64,000 nt of DNA. Origin: a bacterium (GTDB lineage: Bacteria > JAGOBX01). The stretch lies in assembly GCA_029551925.1 (NCBI GenBank), contig JAKPEO010000121.1:1-64000 (forward strand). Direction: 5' to 3'. Below the pieces are notes generated by a model. That model ran no database searches and was not told the origin of the DNA. It saw only the letters and a list, made by a program, of their open reading frames with translations. Below, in pieces: positions 55,051 through 64,000 of this stretch (position 1 is its first letter; every line of letters begins with the position of its first letter). Both the position numbers and the translations under genes were made by a program.

Positions 55051-56658
55051 TTATTTTACTAAAAATTTTCTGCTGACTTTTTCCAATGTCTTTAAATCAT
55101 CATATAATTCGCTAACTTGATTTTGATTTAACCGCAATTTCATTAATTCTTTTAAATTTTGTTTTATCGCTTTATATTGAGCAAAATATTCTTCGGTAAT
55201 ATTCGCGCGCAAGCGTTTATATTTTTCACTATCTAATCCTTTAACTTCTGCATTGGTTAAATTTACCATTTCTCTCAGCGCCGGAATATATGTGTCAAAT
55301 CCAAAGTTTTCTTTGATTGATTTTTCCAAGCCCAATTGCTGGTCTTCCTCGCCGTGTATTATAAATGTCTTTATAGGTTTTTTCTTTAATGACGAGAGCC
55401 ATTCTAAAATTCCGGGATTATCTATATGCCCTGAAAATCCTTCTAATTTTATTATTTCAGCTTTGACCATAACGCTGTCGCCGTGTATTCTGACAATCTT
55501 TTCTCCTTCAATTAATCTACGGCCTAATGTCCCTTCTGCTTGATAACCAGTAATTAAAACAGTGGCATTTTCACGCCACAAATTATGTTTTAAATGATGT
55601 TTGATTCTTCCAGCATCGCACATACCGCTCGCTGAAATAATCATTATTCCGCCTGATACTTTATTTAATTCTTGCGATTCTTCCGCTGATTTTGTAAATT
55701 TCAAATTATCAAATAACAGCGCAAATTCGCCATTTTTATTATATTCTGAAACTTGGTTGTGAAAATACTGATGATGTCTCTGAAATATTTCAGTTGCAGA
55801 AATAGCGAGCGGCGAATCAATATAAATTGGAAATATTGGTATTTCTTTGTTTTTTATTAAAATATTCAAGTCAACAAGTAAATCCTGCGTGCGTTCAACA
55901 GCAAAAGCGGGCACTATTATATTTCCGCCTTTTTTATAAGCGTAATTAATAACATCGCACAATTGTTCGCGTTTCTTCTGCAAATCTCTAATACCGTGAA
56001 CTTTATTGCCGTAAGTTGACTCTAACACTAAATAATCAGTTGTCTCAATTTGATGAGGGTCCTTTACAATCGGCTGGTCCTTATTTCCTAAATCGCCGCT
56101 GAATACTATTTTTATGAGTTCATTGTTTTCTTTTATGTAAAGTTCTACTAATGCTGCGCCAAGTATATGCCCCGCGTTCCGAAAACGGAATTTTATATTT
56201 TCTGTCATTTCTATCATCGTATCATAATCTACTCTTTGAAAATATTTCAAGCAATTATAAGCATCAGCAGCAGTATATATCGGTTCAATCATCTTCTGCC
56301 CGCGTCTTAAATATTTTTTGTTCTTACGCTCGCATTCTGTTTCTTGAATATATCCGCTGTCAGGAAGCATTACTTGACACAATTCAACAGTGCCGGATGT
56401 ACATATTACTTTGCCTTTAAAGCCTTTTTTGAATAATTTCGGGATTAACCCTGAATGGTCTATATGCGCGTGCGTTAATATAACAAAATCTATATCCGCA
56501 GGATTAAACGCAAAATCTGCATAATTCAATTCTTTGATTTCTTTTGATCCTTGAAACATTCCGCAATCAATAAGGAATCTATTTTTATTGTCATTTGTTT
56601 CTATCATATAACAAGAGCCAGTCACGCATTTTGCCGCACCTAAAAATGTTAGTTTCAT
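55051..56658 (-). CDS. Metallo-beta-lactamase/beta-CASP RNA-processing nuclease
   Basis: The protein has 535 residues. The metal-binding HAHIDHSGLIPKLF motif, LTFLGAAKCVTGSCY, SGDLGN, then beta-CASP-type elements (VPAFAVERTQDLLVDL, IIISASGMCDAGRIKHHLKH) and the RMMBL domain (EIIKLEGFSGHIDNPGILEW, FIIHGEEDQ) identify a CPSF73/Ysh1-like RNA nuclease of the bacterial type. The C-terminal 90 residues form a helical extension. It begins after AGGAG and follows ptsI by about 24 bases, likely in the same operon. Confidence 0.88.
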   Translation of the reverse strand: MKLTFLGAAKCVTGSCYMIETNDNKNRFLIDCGMFQGSKEIKELNYADFAFNPADIDFVILTHAHIDHSGLIPKLFKKGFKGKVICTSGTVELCQVMLPDSGYIQETECERKNKKYLRRGQKMIEPIYTAADAYNCLKYFQRVDYDTMIEMTENIKFRFRNAGHILGAALVELYIKENNELIKIVFSGDLGNKDQPIVKDPHQIETTDYLVLESTYGNKVHGIRDLQKKREQLCDVINYAYKKGGNIIVPAFAVERTQDLLVDLNILIKNKEIPIFPIYIDSPLAISATEIFQRHHQYFHNQVSEYNKNGEFALLFDNLKFTKSAEESQELNKVSGGIMIISASGMCDAGRIKHHLKHNLWRENATVLITGYQAEGTLGRRLIEGEKIVRIHGDSVMVKAEIIKLEGFSGHIDNPGILEWLSSLKKKPIKTFIIHGEEDQQLGLEKSIKENFGFDTYIPALREMVNLTNAEVKGLDSEKYKRLRANITEEYFAQYKAIKQNLKELMKLRLNQNQVSELYDDLKTLEKVSRKFLVK

Positions 56659-56682
56659 CTAACTTTCTCCTATAAAAAAAAA

Positions 56683-58464
56683 TTAAACTAACCAGAAATC
56701 AGCATCGCGATATGCAGGTATTAATTCAATAATCGCCGGCTTGATTTTTTGCAATATATACTGTTTTATTTCACTGACCATAGACATTGCCATTATATCA
56801 TCAGTATATTTTTTTGCTTGTTCATAACTAATACTCGTCAAAATAGTTTTTATATCCGGCAAAACTGACGGATTCATACTAAAATCAGTCAAGCCCATAC
56901 CTAACAATAATATTGCAGTCGTAGGTATCTCTGCCATATCGCCGCAAACTGTCACCGGTTTATTTTGTTTTTTTGCAAGAGTAATTGTTTGATTCAATAA
57001 TTGCAGCACTGCCGGATGCAATCGCTGAAATAAATAATTTACTTTGTCATTTGTTCTATCTACCGCAAGCGTATATTGAATTAAATCATTTGTGCCGATT
57101 GAAATAAAATCTACATATTTAAATATTTTTTCAAGGATTATCACCGCCGCTGGAATTTCAATCATTGCGCCTAACTCTATATTTTTGTTATACGCTATGC
57201 CTTCCTCGTCAAAGGTCATTTGTATTTCTTTTATTAATTCTCTGGTTTTTAAAATTTCAGAAATAAACGCTATCATTGGCAGTAAAATTTTTATATTGCC
57301 AAATGCCGAAGCGCGCAATATTGCGCGCAATTGCGTTTTGAAAATATCGCGGTTTTCTAAACAAAAACGAATAGCACGCAAGCCCAAAAATGGATTTGCT
57401 TCTTTTTCATCAGGAGAATGATGCAATAATATCTTATCTCCGCCTATATCCAATGTTCTTATTACAATAGGCATATTTTTCGGTAATGTTTGTGCGACAT
57501 TTTTATAAATCATGAATTGTTCGTTTTCTGATGGCAATCGTACTTTATCCATAAATAAATATTCTGTCCTAAATAATCCGATGCCTTCAGCGGCATAATT
57601 GATTACATCTTTTGTTTCATAGTCAAACTCTATATTCGCATAAAAATTTATTTTTATATCGTCTAATGTCTTTGTTCTGGTAAGCGAATTAGTTAATATT
57701 ATTTTTTCGCTTTCTATATATTCTATTTGTTTTTCTTGATATTTAGCAATTGTTTCAGGCGTAGGATTTTGAATAATTGTGCCTGTTAACCCATCTATAA
57801 TTAAAGTTTCACCGTCTATTACTTTTGAAACTATATCGTCTGCTTCAATTAGCGCCGGCACTTTTAATGCGCGCGCTAATATCGCAGTATGCGATGTCCG
57901 CCCACCTTTTTCAGTTACAAAACCAACTATATTTTTTTTGGCTATTTGTAAAGTATCAGACGGCAATAAATCTTCAGTTACAAGTATTACTGGCTCGTCA
58001 AAATCTTCTTCTAATGTGTCATATACTTCTGTCAAATTTTGCAATATTCTGCGCCCGACATCATATATATCGCTTGCGCGCTGCCGAATTATTTCGTTGT
58101 CCAGATTCTCAAAACTTTCGCTGATTATTCGCAATACATCATCAAGTATATATTCGCAATTAATTTGTTCAGTCTTAATACGACCTACTACTTCGTTTAT
58201 AAAAAATTGATCTTGTAAAATTAATAAATGAACATCGAATATTTTCGAATTTTCTTCGCCTACCTCTTCTTTTATCTTATTTCGAATCTCTTCTATCTGC
58301 TTATAACTTTTTGCAACTGCATTTTCAAATCTTATTATCTCGTCTGTTACATCTTCCGGTCTTAAATTATATTGACGGATTTTTAAATCGCGATGCTTAA
58401 ATTTTAAAACTTTGCCTATGGCAATACCTAATGATACTGGATTAGCTGTGTGAATAATTTCCAA
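56683..58464 (-). CDS. ptsI: PTS enzyme I (PEP-protein phosphotransferase)
   Basis: The protein has 593 residues. The phospho-histidine lies in TEKGGRTSHTAILARAL. PEP-binding IVIRTLDIGGDKIL, ANPFLGLRAIRFCL, EIGAMIEIPAAVI-like (LGAMIEIPAAVIIL), ISIGTNDLIQYTLAVDRTND and VCGDMAEIPTTAILLLGMG are intact. It autophosphorylates from PEP and passes phosphate to HPr. The start codon is TTG (TTG GAA ATT ATT), preceded by GAGG. It follows ptsH by 6 bases. No sugar-specific membrane EII is in the window. Confidence 0.95.
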   Translation of the reverse strand: MEIIHTANPVSLGIAIGKVLKFKHRDLKIRQYNLRPEDVTDEIIRFENAVAKSYKQIEEIRNKIKEEVGEENSKIFDVHLLILQDQFFINEVVGRIKTEQINCEYILDDVLRIISESFENLDNEIIRQRASDIYDVGRRILQNLTEVYDTLEEDFDEPVILVTEDLLPSDTLQIAKKNIVGFVTEKGGRTSHTAILARALKVPALIEADDIVSKVIDGETLIIDGLTGTIIQNPTPETIAKYQEKQIEYIESEKIILTNSLTRTKTLDDIKINFYANIEFDYETKDVINYAAEGIGLFRTEYLFMDKVRLPSENEQFMIYKNVAQTLPKNMPIVIRTLDIGGDKILLHHSPDEKEANPFLGLRAIRFCLENRDIFKTQLRAILRASAFGNIKILLPMIAFISEILKTRELIKEIQMTFDEEGIAYNKNIELGAMIEIPAAVIILEKIFKYVDFISIGTNDLIQYTLAVDRTNDKVNYLFQRLHPAVLQLLNQTITLAKKQNKPVTVCGDMAEIPTTAILLLGMGLTDFSMNPSVLPDIKTILTSISYEQAKKYTDDIMAMSMVSEIKQYILQKIKPAIIELIPAYRDADFWLV

Positions 58465-58470
58465 AACTTA

Positions 58471-58761
58471 TCATTCCTCGTTAAATTTGCTTTCAAAAAC
58501 TTTCTCTATCGCCGCTAATGCTTCTTCAGCGTCTGGACCTTTCACATAAACTATTATTTTTGAACCGAACGGCGCGGCTAATGTCATTACACTCAAAATA
58601 CTTTTACCGTTCACTTGCAGCCCTTCTTTCTCAAATATTACATCAGAAATATATTGCCCGCAGGTCTTGACTAACAATGCGGCGGGACGCGCATGCATTC
58701 CTAATTTATTCTTTATTTCAAGAGTCTTTGTTAATTCCTTGATTTCACCTTTTAACATCAT
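58471..58761 (-). CDS. ptsH: HPr phosphocarrier
   Basis: The protein has 96 residues. The active-site histidine is H23 (LGMHARPAALLV) and the regulatory serine S54 (VNGKSILSVMTLAAPFGS) is the site used by HPr kinase. Both are intact, so it can act in phosphorelay and in HprK-dependent regulation. It sits between rapZ and ptsI. Confidence 0.95.
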   Translation of the reverse strand: MMLKGEIKELTKTLEIKNKLGMHARPAALLVKTCGQYISDVIFEKEGLQVNGKSILSVMTLAAPFGSKIIVYVKGPDAEEALAAIEKVFESKFNEE

Positions 58762-58779
58762 TTTTTTAACTCCGTTTTT

Positions 58780-59661
58780 TTAATTTTTATTTTTATCACG
58801 ATGTTCAAGTCGCGTTATAATATTTTTACTATTCAAATTTTCAATAAATTCATTTAATAATGATGCTATCATCACAGACCTGTGTTTGCCGCCCGTGCAA
58901 CCTATTCCTATTGTCAAATATGTCTTGCCTTCTTTTACATAATTCGGCAATAAAAATTTTATAAATCCAAAAAATCTATCTAAAAAATCTTTAGAAATCT
59001 GCCAACTTAATATATAATCGCGCACCGGCTGGTCATCGCCAGTCAAATTTACAAGTTCATCTACATAAAAAGGATTAGGCAAAAATCGCACATCTATCAA
59101 TAAATCTACATTATGCGGAATTCCATATTTAAAGCCAAACGATATGATATTTACTGACATCTTATGCGTGTCTTTCTCTAATACATATTTTTCCCATAAT
59201 AATTCTTTAAATTGTTTGTTTGTCAATTTAGATGTGTCTATTATCGTAGTGGCTAATCCTTTAATTTCTTGAAGTAATTGCCGCTCTTTTTTTATAGCAT
59301 TTACCACATTTTTTTTGGAAAGCGGATGCGGACGACGAGTCTCGCTAAATCTTCTGATTAAAGTATCGTCATCAGAATCTAAAAATAAAATATTGTAATC
59401 TATTTCTAAATTATCGAGCAGCAGCAAATTATTAACTATATTTTCAGAAAAATGCTTATCGCGGACATCTATAACGCAAGCGATTTTTTTTATTTCGTTT
59501 CCTGAATTTTTGAATAACTCGCCAAATTTAGGCAGTAAATCAGTCGGTAGATTGTCTACGCAAAAATAACCGCCGTCTTCTAAACATTTAATAGCGAAAC
59601 TTTTACCAGAACCAGACATTCCTGTAATAATCAAAAATTCTGTTTTTTTACGATTCTTCAA
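58780..59661 (-). CDS. rapZ: RapZ-type nucleotide-binding RNase adapter
   Basis: About 293 residues. Walker A LIITGMSGSGKSFAIKCLED, GGYFCVDNLPTDLLPKF, LFLDSDDDTLIRRFSETRRPHPL and the C-terminal TIGIGCTGGKHRSVMIASLL are diagnostic. In enterobacteria RapZ controls glucosamine-6-phosphate synthase RNA; the family also links PTS and cell-wall metabolism. I chose TTG 59661 because it overlaps the hprK stop codon (TTGA) and has AAGG eight bases before; a longer in-frame start at 59682 would overlap hprK further. Confidence 0.9.
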   Translation of the reverse strand: MKNRKKTEFLIITGMSGSGKSFAIKCLEDGGYFCVDNLPTDLLPKFGELFKNSGNEIKKIACVIDVRDKHFSENIVNNLLLLDNLEIDYNILFLDSDDDTLIRRFSETRRPHPLSKKNVVNAIKKERQLLQEIKGLATTIIDTSKLTNKQFKELLWEKYVLEKDTHKMSVNIISFGFKYGIPHNVDLLIDVRFLPNPFYVDELVNLTGDDQPVRDYILSWQISKDFLDRFFGFIKFLLPNYVKEGKTYLTIGIGCTGGKHRSVMIASLLNEFIENLNSKNIITRLEHRDKNKN

Positions 59662-60620
59662 ATTTCGCGACCTTGTATCCAATTTATTAATCTTTTATTG
59701 AATTCTTTCACTGAATAAAATCCCATCTTTTTTGAACGATAGGTCATAGCTGCAACTTCTATTATCGACGCTATATTTCTACCTACACGGACCGGCAAAC
59801 ATAAAGCGCTGACATCAACTCCGAGAAAATTTCGTTTTGTGTCTGTCAAACCAATACGATCGTATTCTTTATTTTTATCCCATTCTTCAATTTCTATAAT
59901 TAAATCAATTTTACTCTCATCCTTTACCGCACCTACTCCGAATAATGTCTTGACATTAATGATACCAATTCCTCTAATTTCTATATGATATTTGATAATC
60001 TCCGCCCCTTGCCCTATTAATTCATTATTATTGTTTTTATAAATTTCAACAACATCATCGGCAATTAGAATATGATTCTTTTTAACAAGTTCTAATGCAC
60101 ATTCGCTTTTACCTATGCCGCTTTTACCTAATAACAAAATTCCTACGCCAAACACTTCGACTAATTCTCCATGTAAAACAATACGCTGGCTCATCTTCAC
60201 TTCTAAAAATGCAATTAATTTTCTTATTATTTCAGATGCTTTAAAAGGCGTCTGTAATAGCGGTGTTTTCGTCTCACGCGCTTTGGCAATCATATAAGCA
60301 GATGGTTCGATTTTTCGAGTAATTATCACTGCTGTATTTTCTTTTTCAAAAAATTCGTTTAGCGCTAAATTACATTCCTCTTCTGTTAAATTTTTTAAAT
60401 ATTCGATTTCTGTCAGGCCTAATACTTGCAAACGATGCAAAGTAAAAAAATTATACCAACCGGCTAATGCTAAACCCGGTCTGCTTATATCTAATGATTC
60501 TATTAGTTTTTTCAAGCCCTCTCTGCCTTCAATCACAGTAAAATCAAAACTCTTTTCTTTAACTAAATCTTCAACAAAAACATTGTTCTTTTTTATTACT
60601 TGATTTATTGGATAACTCAT
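59658..60620 (-). CDS. hprK: HPr kinase/phosphorylase
   Basis: The protein has 320 residues. Walker A is GVGILLLGKSGIGKSECALEL (about residue 160), followed by HILIADDVVEI and the HprK signature RGIGIINVKTLFGVGAV. It phosphorylates and dephosphorylates HPr at the serine, adjusting PTS-dependent regulation. Its ATG overlaps the ptsN stop (ATGA). HprK with RapZ, PtsN and enzyme I in one cluster is typical of diverse Gram-negative lineages. Confidence 0.95.
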   Translation of the reverse strand: MSYPINQVIKKNNVFVEDLVKEKSFDFTVIEGREGLKKLIESLDISRPGLALAGWYNFFTLHRLQVLGLTEIEYLKNLTEEECNLALNEFFEKENTAVIITRKIEPSAYMIAKARETKTPLLQTPFKASEIIRKLIAFLEVKMSQRIVLHGELVEVFGVGILLLGKSGIGKSECALELVKKNHILIADDVVEIYKNNNNELIGQGAEIIKYHIEIRGIGIINVKTLFGVGAVKDESKIDLIIEIEEWDKNKEYDRIGLTDTKRNFLGVDVSALCLPVRVGRNIASIIEVAAMTYRSKKMGFYSVKEFNKRLINWIQGREI

Positions 60621-61090
60621 AAAAATCGTTTGTCCTCGTTTTTCAATATTTCATAAAATTTTTTTGCAGATGTGGCAGACAATAATGAATTTCTAATAAA
60701 ATCTTGTTTCAATATTCGCGATATGCGAGCAAGCATATTGATATGTTCGTTAGGTTCGTCTTCCGGCGATATTAATAAAAATATTAATTTTACCGGCTCT
60801 TCATCAAAACTTTCATAGTCTTCAATGCTTTTTTTGCTTCTGCCTACTGCTAAAATTATTTTATCTGTATGTATAGTTCGACAATGTGGAACGCCTATGC
60901 CTTTACCTATTCCAGTACTGATTATCGCTTCGCGCTCTAAAATAGCTTTTTTTATCTCCTTGACATTAGCAATCAACGAATTTTTTTTCAATAGTTCCAG
61001 TAATTCTGTTATCGCTTCGTTCTTTTTTTCAGCTGCCAAGTTCAAATTAATATTCTCTTTTTGTAATACATCAATTATATTCATAATCAA
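60617..61090 (-). CDS. ptsN: PTS EIIA-like protein, PtsN (nitrogen/fructose) type
   Basis: The protein has 157 residues. The phospho-accepting histidine lies in GIGVPHCRTIHTDKI (H69), and FLLISPEDEPNEHINMLARISRIL is the typical PtsN C-terminal motif. It receives phosphate from HPr and acts as regulator rather than sugar carrier. The start could be TTG (61090) or ATG (61084); the AAGGAG upstream fits the TTG spacing better. Confidence 0.9.
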   Translation of the reverse strand: MIMNIIDVLQKENINLNLAAEKKNEAITELLELLKKNSLIANVKEIKKAILEREAIISTGIGKGIGVPHCRTIHTDKIILAVGRSKKSIEDYESFDEEPVKLIFLLISPEDEPNEHINMLARISRILKQDFIRNSLLSATSAKKFYEILKNEDKRFL

Positions 61091-61147
61091 TTACAGTTTT
61101 CTCCTTTTTTTGAGTTTATTAATTAAATTCATAATTTTAATCAATGA

Positions 61148-61711
61148 CTACATTTCAATTAAACCCAATTTGTTTTTATCGCTTTTTCTATACACTATAC
61201 TTACTCTGCCAGTATTTATATCATTAAATGCATAAAAATTTAATCTATCGGAAGTTAATATACACACGGCTTCTTCTATTGATATGGGTTTTAATAATTC
61301 ATTTGCTTTTACTAATATTTCATAATCATCAACTTTCAAAATATGCTTTTTTTTAGATTTGCGCTCTTCAGTTTTTAATAATTCTTCCATTGTCTTTTCT
61401 TTGGTCTTTTTCGCTAATGTTTTACTATGCTCTTTCATTAATTCGCGCTCTTTTTTTAATGCCGCTTCTAATTTTTCTATCACTGCATTTAATGAATCAG
61501 CCATCTGTTCAGTTGTTTCTTTTGCCGTAATAGTTAAATTTTTACCTAATAATACTACTTCCATTGTATTCAAATTTTTTTGACTTGACAATATAACTTT
61601 TGCTTCAGCAATATTTTCATTATATTTCTGAAGTTTACTTATTTTTTTCTCAATTTTTGACTTGAATTTTTCTGGTACTGTAAAATGTCTGCCTGTAATT
61701 GTAATTTCCAT
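61148..61711 (-). CDS. hpf: Ribosome hibernation promoting factor, long form
   Basis: The protein has 187 residues. The N-terminal domain (EITITGRHFTVPEKFKSKI through ADSLNAVIEKLEAALKKERE) binds the decoding site of idle 30S subunits. A lysine-rich linker and a C-terminal dimerisation domain (IEEAVCILTSDRLNFYAFND, TGRVSIVYRKSDKNKLGLIE) make it the long HPF type that drives 100S dimers. AGGAGG precedes the ATG. It follows lptB with 21 bases between and no rpoN gene between them. Confidence 0.92.
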   Translation of the reverse strand: MEITITGRHFTVPEKFKSKIEKKISKLQKYNENIAEAKVILSSQKNLNTMEVVLLGKNLTITAKETTEQMADSLNAVIEKLEAALKKERELMKEHSKTLAKKTKEKTMEELLKTEERKSKKKHILKVDDYEILVKANELLKPISIEEAVCILTSDRLNFYAFNDINTGRVSIVYRKSDKNKLGLIEM

Positions 61712-61732
61712 AAATAATTCCTCCTAAAAAAT

Positions 61733-62455
61733 TTATAATTTAAAATTATGTCCTAAATATAATTCTTTCGCTTTCTCGCTTGAAACCAATGTTTTTGCAT
61801 CGCCTGCAATAAATATTTCGCCATCGCTCATCATATACGCTTTATCTACTATTTCTAATGTCTCTCGAACTTTATGGTCTGTTATCAATACTCCGATACC
61901 TTTGTCTTTTAAATGCAGTACTATATTTTGAATATCATTCACGCGGATTGGATCTACTCCAGCAAATGGCTCGTCCAATAACAAAAATTTCGGTTTATTA
62001 ACTAATGCTCGCGCAATTTCTACCCTGCGCCGTTCGCCGCCTGATAATTGATGCCCGTAATTTTTACGAATTTTTTGTAAATTGAACTCTTCTAATAATC
62101 GTTCGCATTCTTCTTTTTTCTGAGTTTTGGATAAACTCTGCATTTCTAATATTGCTTTGATATTTTCTTCGACTGTGAGTTTTCTAAATACAGATGCTTC
62201 TTGCGGTAAATAACCTATTCCTAACCTTGCTCGTCTATACATCGGCAAATTTGAAATTTCTTGATTATCTAAATATACTTTACCACGTGATGGCGTGATT
62301 AATCCGACTATCATATAAAATGAAGTAGTTTTGCCAGCGCCATTAGGTCCCAATAACCCGACAGTTGCGCCGCATTCTACATCTAAACTGACATTTCTTA
62401 CAACTTCTCGGTTCTTATATATCTTGCACAGATTTTCGCAAAGCAATTTTGTCAT
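61733..62455 (-). CDS. lptB: LPS-export ABC ATPase LptB
   Basis: The protein has 240 residues. Walker [19 protein letters not shown] (residues about 36-44), Q-loop [16 protein letters not shown], signature [17 protein letters not shown], Walker [14 protein letters not shown] and [17 protein letters not shown] are all intact, with LptB-type wording. It powers LPS extraction by LptFG. With LptD at 23.7 kb it implies an LPS-bearing outer membrane. Confidence 0.93.
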   Translation of the reverse strand: MTKLLCENLCKIYKNREVVRNVSLDVECGATVGLLGPNGAGKTTSFYMIVGLITPSRGKVYLDNQEISNLPMYRRARLGIGYLPQEASVFRKLTVEENIKAILEMQSLSKTQKKEECERLLEEFNLQKIRKNYGHQLSGGERRRVEIARALVNKPKFLLLDEPFAGVDPIRVNDIQNIVLHLKDKGIGVLITDHKVRETLEIVDKAYMMSDGEIFIAGDAKTLVSSEKAKELYLGHNFKL

Positions 62456-62518
62456 ATAGTTAAATTTTACATCATTTACAATTTAAAATCAACAAAATAA
62501 TTAGAATTTTTATATTTT

Positions 62519-64000
62519 TTATTTTTTCTGGTCTTTTAATTTTTCTAATAAATTTAAACCATTAATAATAGCATATAAATTCGCTTTGCGAGTGTCATCG
62601 TGCAAACTGCGACAAATTATTTTTAAATCTTTATCTAAATCTGTTAATTGTATAATTGTCATTGCCTTTGCCTTTGACCCTAATTCATTATCATTTAAAG
62701 CAATTTGTTTATAATGCAATAATTTTATATTCTGCTCTAATGTTCTGCGTATCATATAAACTATCGCTTCTATCGGACCCTTCCCTTCACCTATACCTTC
62801 TATTATTTTTCCATTGTATTCAATAACTATATAATATTTTTCAATTTCATTCGCAACATCAATATCCTCAAATTTTACTAATCTATACGGACCTTTAATA
62901 TAAATAAGTTCTTTAAAATAAACATCAAGCATTTCGGATTCTGTCAACTCCCCACGTTCTTCAGCAATTTTTTTCATTATCGGCTGCAAATATTGCGCTT
63001 CTTCCATACTTATTGGATAACCAGCATTATTGATAATTTCGTAAATTGCCGTTTTTCCTGATTGACTTGTAAACCCGATGAATTCGCCTTCGCGACCAAT
63101 TAATTCCGGCTGTATCGGTCTATATGCGCCTTTTTTCATTCCTTTTGTTTTTGCAGCGCCATCTTGATGGATACCGCTGCGATGAGCTAATGCGTCATCG
63201 CCAATCAATGGCATCTTTTCGTATATTGGTATTTCTGCCATTTCTGATACTAATACTGCTGTTTCATAAATCTTTTTCAAATTTAATGGAACTTCTACGC
63301 CTGAATTATATAATGCAATTGCTACTTCATAAATATTAGTATTTCCTGCGCGCTCGCCTAAACCGTTCAAACTGCATTCCAACTGCCGAGCTCCTAAAAA
63401 ATAACTTTCGACAGTAGTGGCAGTAGCCATACCTAAATCATTATGGCAATGAACAGATATTATAGCTTTATCTTGAATTTTTTCCGCGACCTTCTTAACA
63501 AGATTTAAAAATTTTCCTGGACGCGAACGTTCTACTGTATTTGGTAAGTTAATCACATTCGCACCTGCTTCTATTACTGCTAAAAATGTTTCTATTACGA
63601 AATCTATATTGCTTTCACAATCGCCAAAATGTTCAGCGCTGAATTGCACATCTGCATCCTTGCCAAATAGCGATCGCGCAAATTTTACGGCATTAACAGC
63701 GGTTTTTTGCACTTCTTCTGGCTCTTTTTGCAATACATATTTCATATTAAATTCGCTTAATGCTATAAATGTATGAACGCGCGGTTTTTTAGCGTATTTT
63801 ACAGCTTCATATACTTTTTTTATATCGTATTCTATCGCTCGAGCTAATCCGGAAATAACAACATCCTGCGGAGCAATTTTAGCTAAATACTCGCATGCTG
63901 CAAAATCCATATCGCTCGCGCCAGCAAAACCAACTTCAATACCCTGCACGCCTAATTCTATTAATTTATTAAATATTATTTCTTTTTGTTTTAAATTCCA
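62519..64000 (-). CDS. leuA: 2-isopropylmalate synthase (N-terminus outside window)
   Basis: The frame is open to the window end (codons reading NLKQKEIIFNKLIELGVQGI are visible upstream of the first ATG-like codon), so at least the N-terminal strand and first helix are cut off. VHTFIALSEFN, ISVHCHNDLGMATATTVESY (metal histidines), NGLGERAGNTNIYEVAIAL and SGIHQDGAAK are the LeuA motifs. The C-terminal LeuA regulatory domain is present (EKYYIVIEYNGKIIEGIGEG). It condenses acetyl-CoA with 2-oxoisovalerate, feeding leuB. Its 3' end lies 64 bases upstream of lptB. Confidence 0.9.
   Translation of the reverse strand, partial: WNLKQKEIIFNKLIELGVQGIEVGFAGASDMDFAACEYLAKIAPQDVVISGLARAIEYDIKKVYEAVKYAKKPRVHTFIALSEFNMKYVLQKEPEEVQKTAVNAVKFARSLFGKDADVQFSAEHFGDCESNIDFVIETFLAVIEAGANVINLPNTVERSRPGKFLNLVKKVAEKIQDKAIISVHCHNDLGMATATTVESYFLGARQLECSLNGLGERAGNTNIYEVAIALYNSGVEVPLNLKKIYETAVLVSEMAEIPIYEKMPLIGDDALAHRSGIHQDGAAKTKGMKKGAYRPIQPELIGREGEFIGFTSQSGKTAIYEIINNAGYPISMEEAQYLQPIMKKIAEERGELTESEMLDVYFKELIYIKGPYRLVKFEDIDVANEIEKYYIVIEYNGKIIEGIGEGKGPIEAIVYMIRRTLEQNIKLLHYKQIALNDNELGSKAKAMTIIQLTDLDKDLKIICRSLHDDTRKANLYAIINGLNLLEKLKDQKK

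Noticed and set aside
1-64000. CRISPR arrays, tRNA and rRNA genes, integrases, transposases
   Set aside because: No array of evenly spaced repeats, no cloverleaf-like stretch in the gene-free gaps and no DDE or tyrosine-recombinase protein was recognised.

Overview
The window comes from a very AT-rich (by eye roughly 70-75% A+T) Gram-negative-type bacterium. LptB and an LptD-like protein imply an outer membrane with LPS. CheV and a broken CheA-like fragment imply a chemotaxis pathway, present or past. A PTS phosphorelay with HPr kinase, a molybdenum hydroxylase, D-aminoacylase, and leucine and thiazole biosynthesis genes point to a heterotrophic diderm. No rRNA, tRNA, CRISPR array, integrase or intact insertion sequence is visible, so the phylum cannot be fixed. 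A low-GC lineage such as Elusimicrobiota/Endomicrobia, Spirochaetota or a candidate phylum would fit, but this is inference.

Layout. 1-2.3 kb: a membrane-TPR protein cut by the window edge, then a radical SAM/SPASM enzyme. 2.27-3.26 kb: a decayed type II restriction-modification locus, then an intergenic stretch with repeats. 3.6-8.9 kb: PhoU-like (DUF47), IscU/NifU scaffold, DUF72, D-aminoacylase and a large membrane protein. 9.1-11 kb: an ABC transporter (ATPase plus FtsX-like permease). 11.3-11.9 kb: a receiver protein and a broken Hpt fragment. 11.9-21.5 kb, minus strand: DUF115 protein, FUSC-like membrane protein, diguanylate cyclase, NIF3, LhgO-like oxidoreductase and a giant sensor kinase. 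21.6-22.6 kb: leuB. 22.6-23.4 kb: repeat-bearing intergenic region, then a small ACT-like protein. 23.7-31 kb, minus: molybdenum hydroxylase (two genes), glycosyltransferase and LptD. 31-31.9 kb: intergenic region holding a bS22-like mini-gene whose start codon is missing. 31.9-39.5 kb, minus: UvrD-like helicase, biotin carrier, GT2-TPR, ComEA, PAP2, ThiG and a cNMP-binding protein. 39.5-47.5 kb, minus: LeuRS, GT-C protein, GAF/degenerate GGDEF, CheV, an unknown membrane protein and a lipoprotein. 47.8-50.8 kb, plus: hisH, TPR lipoprotein, YggS. 50.9-64 kb, minus: leuA, lptB, hpf, ptsN, hprK, rapZ, ptsH, ptsI, beta-CASP nuclease, GT2, unknown, transketolase, and a YejB-like permease with an in-frame stop.

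Themes. (1) Envelope and glycan genes recur: several glycosyltransferases of the GT2, GT4 and GT-C types, LptB, LptD, PAP2 and DUF115. (2) The lptB-hpf-ptsN-hprK-rapZ-ptsH-ptsI cluster is a regulatory PTS block. It lacks the rpoN that often sits between lptB and hpf, and no sugar permease is in the window. (3) Several loci show decay: the restriction-modification remnant, the Hpt fragment, the yejB stop codon and the lost start codon of the bS22-like gene. This suggests a genome under reduction, or sequence errors at those sites. (4) Sigma-70-type promoters with 16-17 bp spacers can be read in front of many transcription units.

I found no convincing new defence or mobile system. The most interesting items are the start-less bS22-like gene with an otherwise intact promoter and ribosome-binding site, the in-frame stop in yejB, the eroded restriction-modification pair, and a dispersed intergenic repeat.
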